Shown here piece by piece: positions 1 through 8,317 of a DNA stretch of 64,000 bases. Under the pieces are notes generated by a model. That model was not told the origin of the DNA and did no database searches. It saw only the letters and a list, made by a program, of their open reading frames with translations. Position 1 is the first letter of the stretch. Each line of letters opens with the position of its first letter. The stretch is from Limnohabitans sp. (lineage in GTDB: Bacteria > Pseudomonadota > Gammaproteobacteria > Burkholderiales > Burkholderiaceae_C), in contig NZ_JAOASQ010000023.1 of the NCBI RefSeq assembly GCF_030158565.1, positions 1-64,000 of the forward strand, read 5' to 3'. The translations under genes and the position numbers were made by a program.

Positions 1-796
1 CGTTCATCACATCGACGGTGCGCTGGATGGTGCGGCTCACGCCGGACTCGCCCACGAACATGTGGTGCGCTTCTTCGGTCAGCATGAACTTGGTGGTGCG
101 GGCCAGCGGGTCGAACGCCGACTCGGCCAAAGCGCACAGCTGGAACTTGCCGTCGCGGTCGGTGAAGTAAGTGAACATGAAGAAGCTCAACCAGTCAGGC
201 GTCTTCTCGTTGAAGGCTTGCAGGATGCGGGGGTTGTCTTCGTTGCCGCTGTTGCGTTGCAGCAGCGCATCGGCTTCTTCGCGGCCGTCTTTGCCGAAGT
301 ATTTGTGCAACAGGTACACCATGGCCCACAGGTGGCGGCCTTCTTCGACGTTGATCTGGAACAGGTTGCGCAGGTCGTACATGCTGGGCGCGGTCAGGCC
401 CAGGTGGCGCTGCTGCTCGACCGATGCGGGCTCGGTGTCGCCTTGCGTCACGATGATGCGGCGCAGGTTGGCGCGGTGTTCGCCAGGCACGTCTTGCCAG
501 GCTTTTTCGCCGATGTGGTCACCGAAGTGGATCTTGCGGTCTTGCTCGCCGGGATTGATGAACACGCCCCAACGGTAGTCGCGCATCTTGACGTGGCCAA
601 ACTGGGCCCAGCCTTGCGGGTCAACGCTCACGGCCGTGCGCAGGTACACGTCCATGTCGGTGGAGCCTTCGGGGCCCATGTCGTCCCACCAGTTGATGAA
701 GTTGGGCTGCCACTGCTCCAAGGCGCGCTGCAGCGTGCGGTCTTCCGACAGGTTGACGTTGTTGGGGATTTTTTCGCTGTAGTTGATACCGGACAT
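1..796 (-). CDS. boxB: Benzoyl-CoA 2,3-epoxidase oxygenase subunit BoxB (3' end cut by window edge)
   Basis: BoxB is the diiron oxygenase that turns benzoyl-CoA into the 2,3-epoxide in the aerobic box pathway, using electrons from the reductase BoxA. Only the N-terminal 265 residues lie in the window (the family is about 475 aa). All six carboxylate/histidine positions I recall as diiron ligands are present with constant spacing: E122, E152, H155, D213, E242 and H245, inside EEGRH and EEAHH motifs. The ATG at 796 follows a GGAGA ribosome site. It lies 88 nt downstream of boxC on the same strand, so it is probably cotranscribed. boxA is expected beyond the left edge. Confidence 0.95.
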   Translation of the reverse strand, partial: MSGINYSEKIPNNVNLSEDRTLQRALEQWQPNFINWWDDMGPEGSTDMDVYLRTAVSVDPQGWAQFGHVKMRDYRWGVFINPGEQDRKIHFGDHIGEKAWQDVPGEHRANLRRIIVTQGDTEPASVEQQRHLGLTAPSMYDLRNLFQINVEEGRHLWAMVYLLHKYFGKDGREEADALLQRNSGNEDNPRILQAFNEKTPDWLSFFMFTYFTDRDGKFQLCALAESAFDPLARTTKFMLTEEAHHMFVGESGVSRTIQRTVDVMN

Positions 797-884
797 GAGA
801 GTCTCCAGAAATTAAAGCAACGGTGGGGTCAAATTTCGGTTGCAGCGCGGACCACCGGGAACCACGCTGCACAACGTCAAAACC

Positions 885-2543
885 TCAAACGCGGTTCAAG
901 TCGAACTGGACTTTTTCGCCCTTGCCGTAGACCTTCAGAGCACCCTTTTCGCCAACGGCGTTGGGGCGCTGGAAGATCCAGTTCTGCCAGGCGGTCAGGC
1001 GACCGAAGATGCGGGTCAGCATGTTTTCCTGGCTGGCAAAGCGCAGGTTGGCTTCCAGACCGGTCAACGCGTCAGGCGACATGGAAGAACGCTCTTCCAG
1101 GGCCAGGCGAATTTCGTCAGCCCAATCGATGTCATCAGGTGCAGCCGTGACCAAGCCCAAGGCCAGGGCCGCGTCAGCGTCCAGCGCTTTGCCGATGGCG
1201 CCGCGTGCGGCTTCCATGGCGGGCACTTCTTCGTAGAAGCGGCGCTGCAGGCGGGTCTGGTCGTTGACCATGGGGAAGAAACCGAAGTTCATCTCGCTCA
1301 ATTGGATCTTGGGGGCCTTGGCGGCATCGTCGGGCAAAGCCAGCATGTAAGCGCGGTCGGCGCAAAAAGCCAGCTCGGCGAGTGTGCCGACAAAACAAGT
1401 CCCCCCTTCGATCAGGGCGAACAGGCTGCGCGAAGACACGTCCATGCGGGCCAGCGTGCGGCGCAGGTGGCCAATGGTTTCACGCACCAGCCAGTGGTCT
1501 TTGTGGGCCAGCAAGGTCGCGTCAGATGCCAACACGGCAGCCGCGTCGCCCGCTGTCTTCAGCACCCAGGTGCCGATGTCCAGTTCGTTGGTGCGCATGT
1601 GCAAGATGGCGTCGTCGAGTTCGCGCACCATCTGCAGGGGCCACCAGTTCACGCCTGCGGCTTCGATGCCGGCGATGTCGGTGGGCTGTGTCGTCGCTGG
1701 GGCTTTGACGGTGAAAGTGGCGATGCGCTTGGCACGGTCAATTTCCACAGTGACGTTGGTGTAAGTCAGGGCATCGGCTGCGATGGTGCGGTTCAGTGGG
1801 GTCAATTCCACGCCTTTGGCGCCTGCGGTGCGGATGCTGCCGGCAGCCAGTTTTTTGGCACGGGTTTGGACGGCTTCCTTGAACACGGCAGGCTTGGCGA
1901 TCGCGTCCACCAGACGCCAGTCCACGGCTTTTTGACCGCGCACGCCTTCGACGCTGGTGCAGAAGATGTCGGCCAGGTCGTGGCGCACATGGCGCTTGTC
2001 GGTCACGCGGGTCAGGCCACCGGTGCCGGGCAACACGCCCAGCAAAGGCACTTCAGGCAGAGACACCGAAGAAGAACGGTCGTCGACCAGCACGATTTCG
2101 TCGCAAGCCAGGGCCAGCTCGTAGCCACCGCCCGCGCAAGCGCCGTTCAGGGCGGCGACGAATTTCAGGCCGTCGTGCTTGCTGGAGTCTTCGATGCCGT
2201 TGCGGGTTTCGTTGGTGAACTTGCAGAAGTTCACTTTCCAGCCGTGGGTCGACACACCCAGCATGAAGATGTTGGCGCCGGAGCAGAACACGCGGTCCTT
2301 CAGGCTGGTCACCACCACCGAGCGCACTTCGGGGTGCTCGAAACGGATGCGCTGCAGCGCGTCGTGCAATTCGATGTCCACACCCAGGTCATAGCTGTTG
2401 AGCTTGAGCTTGTAGCCAGGGCGGATGCCGGCGTCTTCGTTGATGTTGATCGACAAGGTCGCGATCTCGTCATCAAAGGCCAGGTTGATGTGTTTGTATT
2501 GCGAAGGGTTGGTTTGGTAATCAACCTGGAAAGCTTGCGTCAT
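885..2543 (-). CDS. boxC: 2,3-epoxybenzoyl-CoA dihydrolase / benzoyl-CoA-dihydrodiol lyase BoxC
   Basis: BoxC opens the ring of 2,3-epoxybenzoyl-CoA hydrolytically, giving 3,4-dehydroadipyl-CoA semialdehyde and formate. The 552-aa protein has the usual length of the family (about 555 aa). It is an enlarged crotonase-fold enzyme: an oxyanion-hole type segment (VFCSGANIFML) sits around residues 80-95, and a second crotonase-like half begins near residue 260. It is the first gene of the minus-strand box operon. Its upstream region holds seven TGCA tetrads that are probable BoxR sites, so expression is likely released by benzoyl-CoA. Confidence 0.95.
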   Translation of the reverse strand: MTQAFQVDYQTNPSQYKHINLAFDDEIATLSININEDAGIRPGYKLKLNSYDLGVDIELHDALQRIRFEHPEVRSVVVTSLKDRVFCSGANIFMLGVSTHGWKVNFCKFTNETRNGIEDSSKHDGLKFVAALNGACAGGGYELALACDEIVLVDDRSSSVSLPEVPLLGVLPGTGGLTRVTDKRHVRHDLADIFCTSVEGVRGQKAVDWRLVDAIAKPAVFKEAVQTRAKKLAAGSIRTAGAKGVELTPLNRTIAADALTYTNVTVEIDRAKRIATFTVKAPATTQPTDIAGIEAAGVNWWPLQMVRELDDAILHMRTNELDIGTWVLKTAGDAAAVLASDATLLAHKDHWLVRETIGHLRRTLARMDVSSRSLFALIEGGTCFVGTLAELAFCADRAYMLALPDDAAKAPKIQLSEMNFGFFPMVNDQTRLQRRFYEEVPAMEAARGAIGKALDADAALALGLVTAAPDDIDWADEIRLALEERSSMSPDALTGLEANLRFASQENMLTRIFGRLTAWQNWIFQRPNAVGEKGALKVYGKGEKVQFDLNRV

Positions 2544-2590
2544 GTGAGTGTCTCCGTTGAGGAAGGTGGATCTTGATTACAGTCAAAAAA

Positions 2591-2689
2591 TGCATTTCAG
2601 TGCATGTTGCATTGAATTTTAGTGCAGGTTAACCCAGCATACAACATGCACTTTAATGCATTTACTAAGTATTTACCCTAGGAAATGCA
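2591..2689. promoter_or_regulatory. Putative BoxR operator region upstream of boxC
   Basis: Seven TGCA tetrads occur within 99 bp, starting at 2591, 2601, 2608, 2623, 2647, 2657 and 2686. Two pairs have the form TGCA-N6-TGCA (2591-2604 and 2647-2660). TGCA repeats are the known mark of BzdR/BoxR-type operators in benzoyl-CoA gene clusters. Position between boxC and the boxR end, and the match to the second cluster at 3677-3782, make this a probable operator. Binding itself is inferred. Confidence 0.65.
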
Positions 2690-2704
2690 TTTTTCTTCCA
2701 CCCA

Positions 2705-3619
2705 TCAAACCGGCAGCGTCAAATGCTGGCGCACCGAAGTACGCAAGGCTTCAAAAGCCTGGTCTTCGCTGCGGCCACTGGTGTTGATGGCCAAGTCGGC
2801 CTTGGAATAAAAAGCCGAGCGTCCTTCCAGGATGCGCTTGAGGTCTTCCATCGCCTCGCGGCTGGCGGCCATGGGGCGCATGTCGCCTTGCGCGGCCACG
2901 CGGCCCATGTGGTCAGCGGCATCGGCCTGCAGCCAAACGGTGGTGCAGTGCGAGAGCAGCAGATTGAAGTTGGCCGAGTCCGACACCAAACCGCCCGGCG
3001 TGGCGATCACCACCTCGGGGTAAATCTGGATCGCCTCTTCGAGCGCCCGGCGCTCGTAACGGCGGTACGCATTGGCGCCATACAGATTGTGGATCTCGCT
3101 GATCTGACAACCGGCAAACTGCTCGATCTCACGGCTCAACTCAATGAACGGAAAGCCCATGTCATCGGCCAGGCGCTGCCCCAGCGATGTCTTGCCTGCA
3201 CCGCGCAAACCGATCAGGGCGATGCGGTTCTTGCGCTCTTGTGCATTGCCGCCTTCGCCAAACATTTCGCTCAACTGCACACGGGCGCGGCGCAAATCGG
3301 CCTCGCTGCGCTTGGAGAGCAACTCTCGGATCAGCAGCCACTCGGGCGAGGTGGTGGTCACGTCGCCCAACAACTCGGCCAAAGAACACTGCAAGGCACT
3401 GGCCACTTGCAGCAGCACCAGCACCGAGACATTGCCGGTGCCGTATTCCAGGTTGGCCAGGTGGCGCTCGGACACCTCGGCGGCCAAGGCCACCGCACGG
3501 CGCGTCATGCCCTGGCGCGAACGCAGCGTGCGCACACGCTCGCCCAGCGCCTCCAGAAATGGACTGCGCTTGGTCTCCGGCTCTGGTGGCGCCATCAATG
3601 CGGACTCTTGACTGCTCAT
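2705..3619 (-). CDS. boxR: BoxR, benzoyl-CoA-responsive repressor (HTH-XRE plus shikimate-kinase-like domain)
   Basis: Residues about 25-85 form an XRE-type helix-turn-helix (TRRAVALAAEVSERHLANLE). The C-terminal part is a shikimate-kinase-like P-loop domain with Walker A GLRGAGKTS. This two-domain design is specific to the BzdR/BoxR family, which represses benzoate genes and releases DNA on binding benzoyl-CoA. I chose the ATG at 3619 (304 aa); an in-frame TTG lies six bases upstream. The gene sits between the two divergent catabolic arms and is flanked on both sides by TGCA-rich regions, so it probably also controls itself. Confidence 0.92.
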   Translation of the reverse strand: MSSQESALMAPPEPETKRSPFLEALGERVRTLRSRQGMTRRAVALAAEVSERHLANLEYGTGNVSVLVLLQVASALQCSLAELLGDVTTTSPEWLLIRELLSKRSEADLRRARVQLSEMFGEGGNAQERKNRIALIGLRGAGKTSLGQRLADDMGFPFIELSREIEQFAGCQISEIHNLYGANAYRRYERRALEEAIQIYPEVVIATPGGLVSDSANFNLLLSHCTTVWLQADAADHMGRVAAQGDMRPMAASREAMEDLKRILEGRSAFYSKADLAINTSGRSEDQAFEALRTSVRQHLTLPV

Positions 3620-3676
3620 GTTCAACTTTTGATCAAAGACAAGGGAAAACCCTTAAATTTCAACAAACCCAAAACA

Positions 3677-3782
3677 TGCACTTTATTGCATACTCATGGG
3701 CACGCACAATAGTGCATCAACTGCTGTTTATACCGCCAACTGGACAGCAAGAACAGTTTTTTGTTGCATGCGAGTGCATGCA
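3677..3782. promoter_or_regulatory. Putative BoxR operator region between boxR and boxD
   Basis: TGCA tetrads start at 3677, 3687, 3713, 3765, 3775 and 3779. Pairs at 3677-3690 and 3765-3778 again have exactly six bases between tetrads. The first pair and its flank (catgcacttta) are nearly identical to the pair at 2647-2660 upstream of boxC, which supports a shared protein ligand. The region lies between divergent starts at 3619 and 3812 and could control both. Confidence 0.65.
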
Positions 3783-3811
3783 AGCCCTGACAACCTCTTG
3801 GAAAGCACCCC

Positions 3812-5383
3812 ATGACCACCGCATTGCTCCCCAACTTTTTCGCAGGCCGCTGGCAAACCGGCACCGGCGCAGGCACGCCGATGTTGGACCCGGTGCTGGG
3901 CACCGAGCTGGCCCGCGTGTCGAGCGCAGGCATCGACCTGGCCGAAGGCTTTGCCTTTGCCCGTGAGCAAGGCGGCGCGGCCCTGCGCGCCCTGAGCTAC
4001 GGCCAGCGCGCAGGCCTGCTCACCAAAATCACCGAAGTACTGCAGGCCAACCGCGATGCCTATTACGAGATCGCCACCGCCAACAGCGGCACCGTGGCCA
4101 AGGACTCGGGCGTGGACATCGACGGCGCCATCTTCACGCTGGGCTACTACGCCAAGCAGGGCGCGGCGCTGGGCGATGCCACGCTGCTGCTCGACGGCGA
4201 GCGCATCCGCATGGCCAAGGACCCGGCTTTCCAGACGCAGCACATCCAGGTACCCACACGCGGCGTGGCGCTGTTCATCAACGCCTTCAACTTCCCCAGC
4301 TGGGGCTTGTGGGAAAAAGCCGCCCCGGCCCTGCTTGCAGGCGTGCCCGTCATCATCAAACCCGCCACCGCGACCGCCTGGCTGACCCAGCGCATGGTGA
4401 AAGACGTGGTCGATGCGGGCGTTCTCCCCGTGGGCGCTTTGTCGGTCATTTGCGGCTCGTCCGCAGGCCTGATGGACCAGCTGCAAGCCTTTGACGTGGT
4501 GAGCTTCACCGGCTCGGCCGAGACCGGCAAGATCATCCGCAGCCACCGCGCCGTGACCGAGCTGTCGGTGCGCTGCAACATCGAGGCCGACAGCCTGAAC
4601 TCCGCCCTGCTCTCGCCCGCAGCCACGGCCGACAGCGAAGCCTTCAAGCTGCTGGTGGCCGAAGTCGCCCGCGAAATGACTGTCAAATCGGGCCAGAAGT
4701 GCACCGCGATCCGCCGCGTCTTTGTGCCCCGCGCACTCTACCAAGCCGCCGCCGAAGCCATTGGGGCGCGCCTGGCCAAAACCACCGTGGGCAACCCGCG
4801 CAACGAAACCGTGCGCATGGGCGCCCTGGTCAGCCAGGAACAAAAAGCCAGCGTGCTGGCGGGCCTGGCCCAGCTCAAGACCGAAGCCACCGTGCTGTAT
4901 GACGGCAACACCGCTGCCCTGGTCGATGCCGATGCCAACAGCGCCTGCGTGGCCCCGGTGCTGCTGGGCACCGAACAGCCCATGGCCGCCAAAGTGCTGC
5001 ACGCGGTCGAGGTGTTCGGCCCCGTGTCCACCCTGATGCCTTACGACAGCATCGACGAGGCCTACGCCATGATCCGCCGCGGCGAAGGCTCACTGGTGTG
5101 CTCGGTCTACAGCGAAGACCCGGCCTTCACCGCGCAAGCCTCGATCGAACTGGCCAGCAGCCATGGCCGAGTGCACGCGATTTCGCCCGACGTGGCGGCC
5201 CTGCACAGCGGCCACGGCAACGTGATGCCCATGAGCCTGCACGGCGGCCCCGGCCGCGCCGGTGGCGGCGAAGAGCTGGGGGGCCTTCGTGCGCTCAACT
5301 TCTATCACCGCCGCAGCGCGGTGCAAGGCAGCGCGCTGGCCCTGGACGCATTGGCCGCCCAAGGCGGCAAACTGGCCCTGTGA
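3812..5383 (+). CDS. boxD: 3,4-dehydroadipyl-CoA semialdehyde dehydrogenase (NADP+)
   Basis: This ALDH-superfamily enzyme oxidises the ring-opened semialdehyde made by BoxC to 3,4-dehydroadipyl-CoA. It is also called boxZ in some organisms. The 523-aa protein carries the ALDH hallmarks: the NFPSWGLWEK cofactor region, FTGSAETG, and the catalytic cysteine in SGQKCTAIRR near residue 297. It resembles the ALDH part of PaaZ but has no hydratase domain. It starts the plus-strand arm of the cluster, divergent from boxR and downstream of TGCA operators, and is followed by bclA. Confidence 0.9.
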   Translation: MTTALLPNFFAGRWQTGTGAGTPMLDPVLGTELARVSSAGIDLAEGFAFAREQGGAALRALSYGQRAGLLTKITEVLQANRDAYYEIATANSGTVAKDSGVDIDGAIFTLGYYAKQGAALGDATLLLDGERIRMAKDPAFQTQHIQVPTRGVALFINAFNFPSWGLWEKAAPALLAGVPVIIKPATATAWLTQRMVKDVVDAGVLPVGALSVICGSSAGLMDQLQAFDVVSFTGSAETGKIIRSHRAVTELSVRCNIEADSLNSALLSPAATADSEAFKLLVAEVAREMTVKSGQKCTAIRRVFVPRALYQAAAEAIGARLAKTTVGNPRNETVRMGALVSQEQKASVLAGLAQLKTEATVLYDGNTAALVDADANSACVAPVLLGTEQPMAAKVLHAVEVFGPVSTLMPYDSIDEAYAMIRRGEGSLVCSVYSEDPAFTAQASIELASSHGRVHAISPDVAALHSGHGNVMPMSLHGGPGRAGGGEELGGLRALNFYHRRSAVQGSALALDALAAQGGKLAL

Positions 5384-5389
5384 ACCCTT

Positions 5390-5458
5390 TGTAGGAGCCG
5401 CGCCCTCGCGGCGAAAACACCTCAGAAGACACATCGCTGCGAGGGCGCAGCTCCTACA
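5390..5458. repeat. REPIN-like inverted pair of GTAGGAGC palindromic repeats
   Basis: An imperfect 69-bp inverted repeat starts with tgtaggag and ends with ctcctaca. Each arm holds its own GC-rich hairpin (gccctcgcggc / gctgcgagggc). It lies between boxD and bclA. Related copies occur at 29852-29924, about 30768-30793 and 56034-56109. The GTAGGAGC head is typical of REP sequences mobilised by RAYT transposases. Confidence 0.7.
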
Positions 5459-5511
5459 CCATTTGCAAAAGCAGCCCCTTTGAAGAACACTGAGAGAACG
5501 AGGAGACAAGC

Positions 5512-7077
5512 ATGACCCGAGCCGTGACCCCACCGCCCACCGACTTCAACTTTGCACAGCACCTGATCGCCACCAACGCAGGGCGCAGCGCCAAAACCGC
5601 GCTGATCGACGACGTGGGCGCTTTGACCTACGGCGAGTTGACCGAACAGATCCGCCGCTTCGCCGGTGGCCTGAAAGCTCTGGGCCTCAAGCGCGAGGAA
5701 CGCGTGCTGCTGCTCATGCAAGACAGCAGCGACTGGGTCGTGGCTTTTCTGGGTTCGCTCTATGCGGGCGTGGTGCCGGTCGCCGTCAACACGCTGCTGA
5801 CTGCCGAAGACTACGCCTTCATGCTGAGCAACAGCCGCGCCCAGGCCGCCTTGGTGTCGGGCGCCTTGCTGCCCACCTTGCAAGCAGCACTGGATCTGAA
5901 CAAAACCGAAGTGCAGCACGTGGTGGTCTCGCGCCCCAGCGCAGCGCTGGCGGCTGGGCAATGGCACATGGCCGATCTCGTGGTACAAAGCACCCCGGTG
6001 CTGCCCGCCCAGACCCTGGCCGATGAACCGGCCTTTTGGCTGTATTCCTCGGGCTCCACCGGCAAGCCCAAGGGTACGGTGCACAGCCAGGGCAATCTGT
6101 ACTGGACCGCCGAGCTGTACGGCAAAGATGTGCTCGAACTGCGCGAGAGCGACACCGTCTTCTCGGCCGCCAAGCTCTTCTTTGCCTACGGCTTGGGCAA
6201 TGCGCTCACCTTCCCCTTGAGCGTGGGCGCCAGCGTGGTGCTGATGGCCGAGCGCCCCACCCCGCAAGCCACTTTCAAACGCATGGTCGACCACCAGCCC
6301 ACCGTGTTCTACGGCGCGCCCACCGGCTACGGCGGCATGCTGGCCAGCCCCGACCTGCCCGCCAAGAGCCAGGTCGCGCTGCGCCTGTGCTCGTCGGCTG
6401 GTGAAGCCCTGCCGCGCGACATTGGCGAGCGCTGGACAGCCCACTTCGGCTGCGAAATCATCGACGGCATTGGCTCCACTGAAATGCTGCACGTCTTCTT
6501 GTCCAACCGCCCGGGCGACGTGCGCTACGGCACCACCGGCAAGGCCGTGCCCGGCTATGAAGTGCAGCTGCGCAACGAAGACGGCAGCGTGGTCACCGGC
6601 CACAACGAGATCGGCGACCTCTACATCCAGGGCCCCAGCAGCGCCTTGATGTACTGGAACAACCGCGAAAAAACCCGTGACACCTTCCAGGGCGTGTGGA
6701 CCAAAAGCGGCGACAAGTACACCCGCGACCCCGACGGCTACTACACCTACGCAGGTCGCAACGACGACATGCTGAAAGTCAGCGGCATCTATGTCTCGCC
6801 TTTCGAGGTCGAAGCCACGCTGGTGCAGCACCCGGCCATTCTGGAAGCGGCCGTGATCGGCAAGGAAGACACCGACGGCCTGACCAAGACCAAGGCCTTC
6901 ATCGTGCTCAAACAAGGCCAAAGCCTGACGCAAGAAGAGGTCAAGGCCTTCGTGAAAGAGCGCCTGGCACCCTACAAGTACCCCCGCTTCATCGAGTTCG
7001 TGGCCGAGCTGCCCAAGACCGCCACGGGCAAGATCCAGCGCTTCCGTTTGCGCGACTTGGAAAACGCCGCACGCTGA
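5512..7077 (+). CDS. bclA: Benzoate-CoA ligase
   Basis: The enzyme activates benzoate with ATP and CoA to benzoyl-CoA, the substrate of BoxAB and the presumed inducer that relieves BoxR. The 521-aa protein is an ANL-superfamily acyl-CoA synthetase with the P-loop YSSGSTGKPKG at residues 178-188, the hinge region GRNDDMLKVSG, and the C-terminal catalytic lysine in TATGKIQRF. Its length and neighbours match benzoate-CoA ligases; related ligases accept 2-aminobenzoate or fluorobenzoates. It follows boxD after a REP-like palindrome and ends just before a strong terminator. Confidence 0.93.
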   Translation: MTRAVTPPPTDFNFAQHLIATNAGRSAKTALIDDVGALTYGELTEQIRRFAGGLKALGLKREERVLLLMQDSSDWVVAFLGSLYAGVVPVAVNTLLTAEDYAFMLSNSRAQAALVSGALLPTLQAALDLNKTEVQHVVVSRPSAALAAGQWHMADLVVQSTPVLPAQTLADEPAFWLYSSGSTGKPKGTVHSQGNLYWTAELYGKDVLELRESDTVFSAAKLFFAYGLGNALTFPLSVGASVVLMAERPTPQATFKRMVDHQPTVFYGAPTGYGGMLASPDLPAKSQVALRLCSSAGEALPRDIGERWTAHFGCEIIDGIGSTEMLHVFLSNRPGDVRYGTTGKAVPGYEVQLRNEDGSVVTGHNEIGDLYIQGPSSALMYWNNREKTRDTFQGVWTKSGDKYTRDPDGYYTYAGRNDDMLKVSGIYVSPFEVEATLVQHPAILEAAVIGKEDTDGLTKTKAFIVLKQGQSLTQEEVKAFVKERLAPYKYPRFIEFVAELPKTATGKIQRFRLRDLENAAR

Positions 7078-7081
7078 AACA

Positions 7082-7107
7082 AAAAAACCGGCCGAGGCCG
7101 GTTTTTT
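7082..7107. terminator. Bidirectional intrinsic terminator between bclA and mrp
   Basis: A 12-bp perfect stem (aaaaaaccggcc / ggccggtttttt) with a two-base centre ends in a T-run on both strands. It lies 4 bp after the bclA stop and 17 bp from the stop of the convergent mrp gene, so it probably serves both. Confidence 0.85.
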
Positions 7108-7124
7108 GTTGGGCAAGCGTCCGA

Positions 7125-8213
7125 TCAGGTGTCCTTGCTGACCTTGATGGTCGGGAACTTGCTGGAAAAATCTTTGGCCTTGGCCGCGATCTTGATCGCC
7201 ACCTGGCGGGCCACGGCCTTGTAGATCTGGGCCACTTCGCCGTCCGGGTCCGACACCACCGTGGGTTTGCCGTTGTCGGCTTGCAGGCGAATCTGCATGT
7301 TCAAAGGCAAAGCGCCCAGGTAATCGATGCCTTTGTCGGCGGCGTAGCGCTTGCCACCGTCTTCGCCAAAAATGTGCTCCACATGGCCGCAGTTTGTGCA
7401 CACGTGCACGGCCATGTTTTCCACCAGCCCCAAAATCGGCACGCCGACTTTGTCGAACATCTTGATGCCTTTTTTGGCGTCCAGCAAAGCGATGTCCTGC
7501 GGCGTGGTCACGATCACAGCACCCGTCATGGGCACGCGCTGGCTCAGGGTCAGCTGGATGTCGCCGGTGCCGGGCGGCATGTCCACGATCAAATAATCCA
7601 GTTCTTTCCAGTTGGTCTGGCGCAGCAGTTGCTCCAGCGCCTGGGTGGCCATGGGCCCGCGCCAAATCATGGCCTCGTCCTGGTCGACCAGAAAGCCAAT
7701 GGACATGACTTGCACGCCGTAGTTTTCCATCGGCTCCATGGTCTGGCCGTCTTCGCTCTCGGGACGGCCTTCAATGCCCATCATCATGGGCTGGCTGGGG
7801 CCGTAGATGTCAGCGTCCAGCAGGCCCACCTTGGCCCCCTCAGCGGCCAGCGCCAGCGCCAGGTTGACGGCGGTGGTGCTCTTGCCCACGCCGCCCTTGC
7901 CCGAGGCCACGGCCACGATGTTTTTGACTTGCGGCAGCAAGGCCACGCCGCGCTGGGCGGCATGGGCCACGATCTTGCTTGTCACATTGGCCGACACATT
8001 GCTCACGCCCGCCACGCCTTTGGCGGCGGCAATCAGGGCTTGACGCAGGGCCGGGATCTGGCTCTTGGCGGGGTAACCCAGCTCGACGTCAAACGACACA
8101 TCTCCGCCTTCGACGACCAGGTTTTTCAGGGTTTTGGTGGAGACGAAATCTTTGCCCGTGTTCGGGTCGATGACGGTTTGCAGGGCTTGCAGGAGTTGTT
8201 CGGGGGTCGCCAT
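7125..8213 (-). CDS. apbC: Mrp/ApbC-type iron-sulfur cluster carrier ATPase
   Basis: This cytosolic P-loop protein is thought to carry Fe-S clusters to apoproteins. The 362-aa protein has an N-terminal MIP18/DUF59 domain (residues 1-85), the deviant Walker A GKGGVGKST near residue 107, and a CTNCGH motif in the C-terminal third that binds the bridging cluster. The start ATG at 8213 fits the family N-terminus. It is divergent from metG, an arrangement common in betaproteobacteria. Confidence 0.93.
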   Translation of the reverse strand: MATPEQLLQALQTVIDPNTGKDFVSTKTLKNLVVEGGDVSFDVELGYPAKSQIPALRQALIAAAKGVAGVSNVSANVTSKIVAHAAQRGVALLPQVKNIVAVASGKGGVGKSTTAVNLALALAAEGAKVGLLDADIYGPSQPMMMGIEGRPESEDGQTMEPMENYGVQVMSIGFLVDQDEAMIWRGPMATQALEQLLRQTNWKELDYLIVDMPPGTGDIQLTLSQRVPMTGAVIVTTPQDIALLDAKKGIKMFDKVGVPILGLVENMAVHVCTNCGHVEHIFGEDGGKRYAADKGIDYLGALPLNMQIRLQADNGKPTVVSDPDGEVAQIYKAVARQVAIKIAAKAKDFSSKFPTIKVSKDT

Positions 8214-8317
8214 GGGGGTCGGACGCTTTCTGAGCTATCAAAGAGATGGGGCGCAGTTTACCGACAACTGCCCCCTGCACCCTCTAAAATCGCGGATTCC
8301 CCTACAAGTTGTCCACC

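Noticed and set aside
840-2576. 578-codon open frame on the plus strand across boxC
   Set aside because: It is the antisense shadow of boxC, with Val/Gly/His/Gln-rich composition and no recognisable domain; boxC is clearly the real gene.
5422-7665. 747-codon minus-strand frame over bclA and part of mrp
   Set aside because: It overlaps two well-supported genes and a strong terminator, and shows no protein family features.
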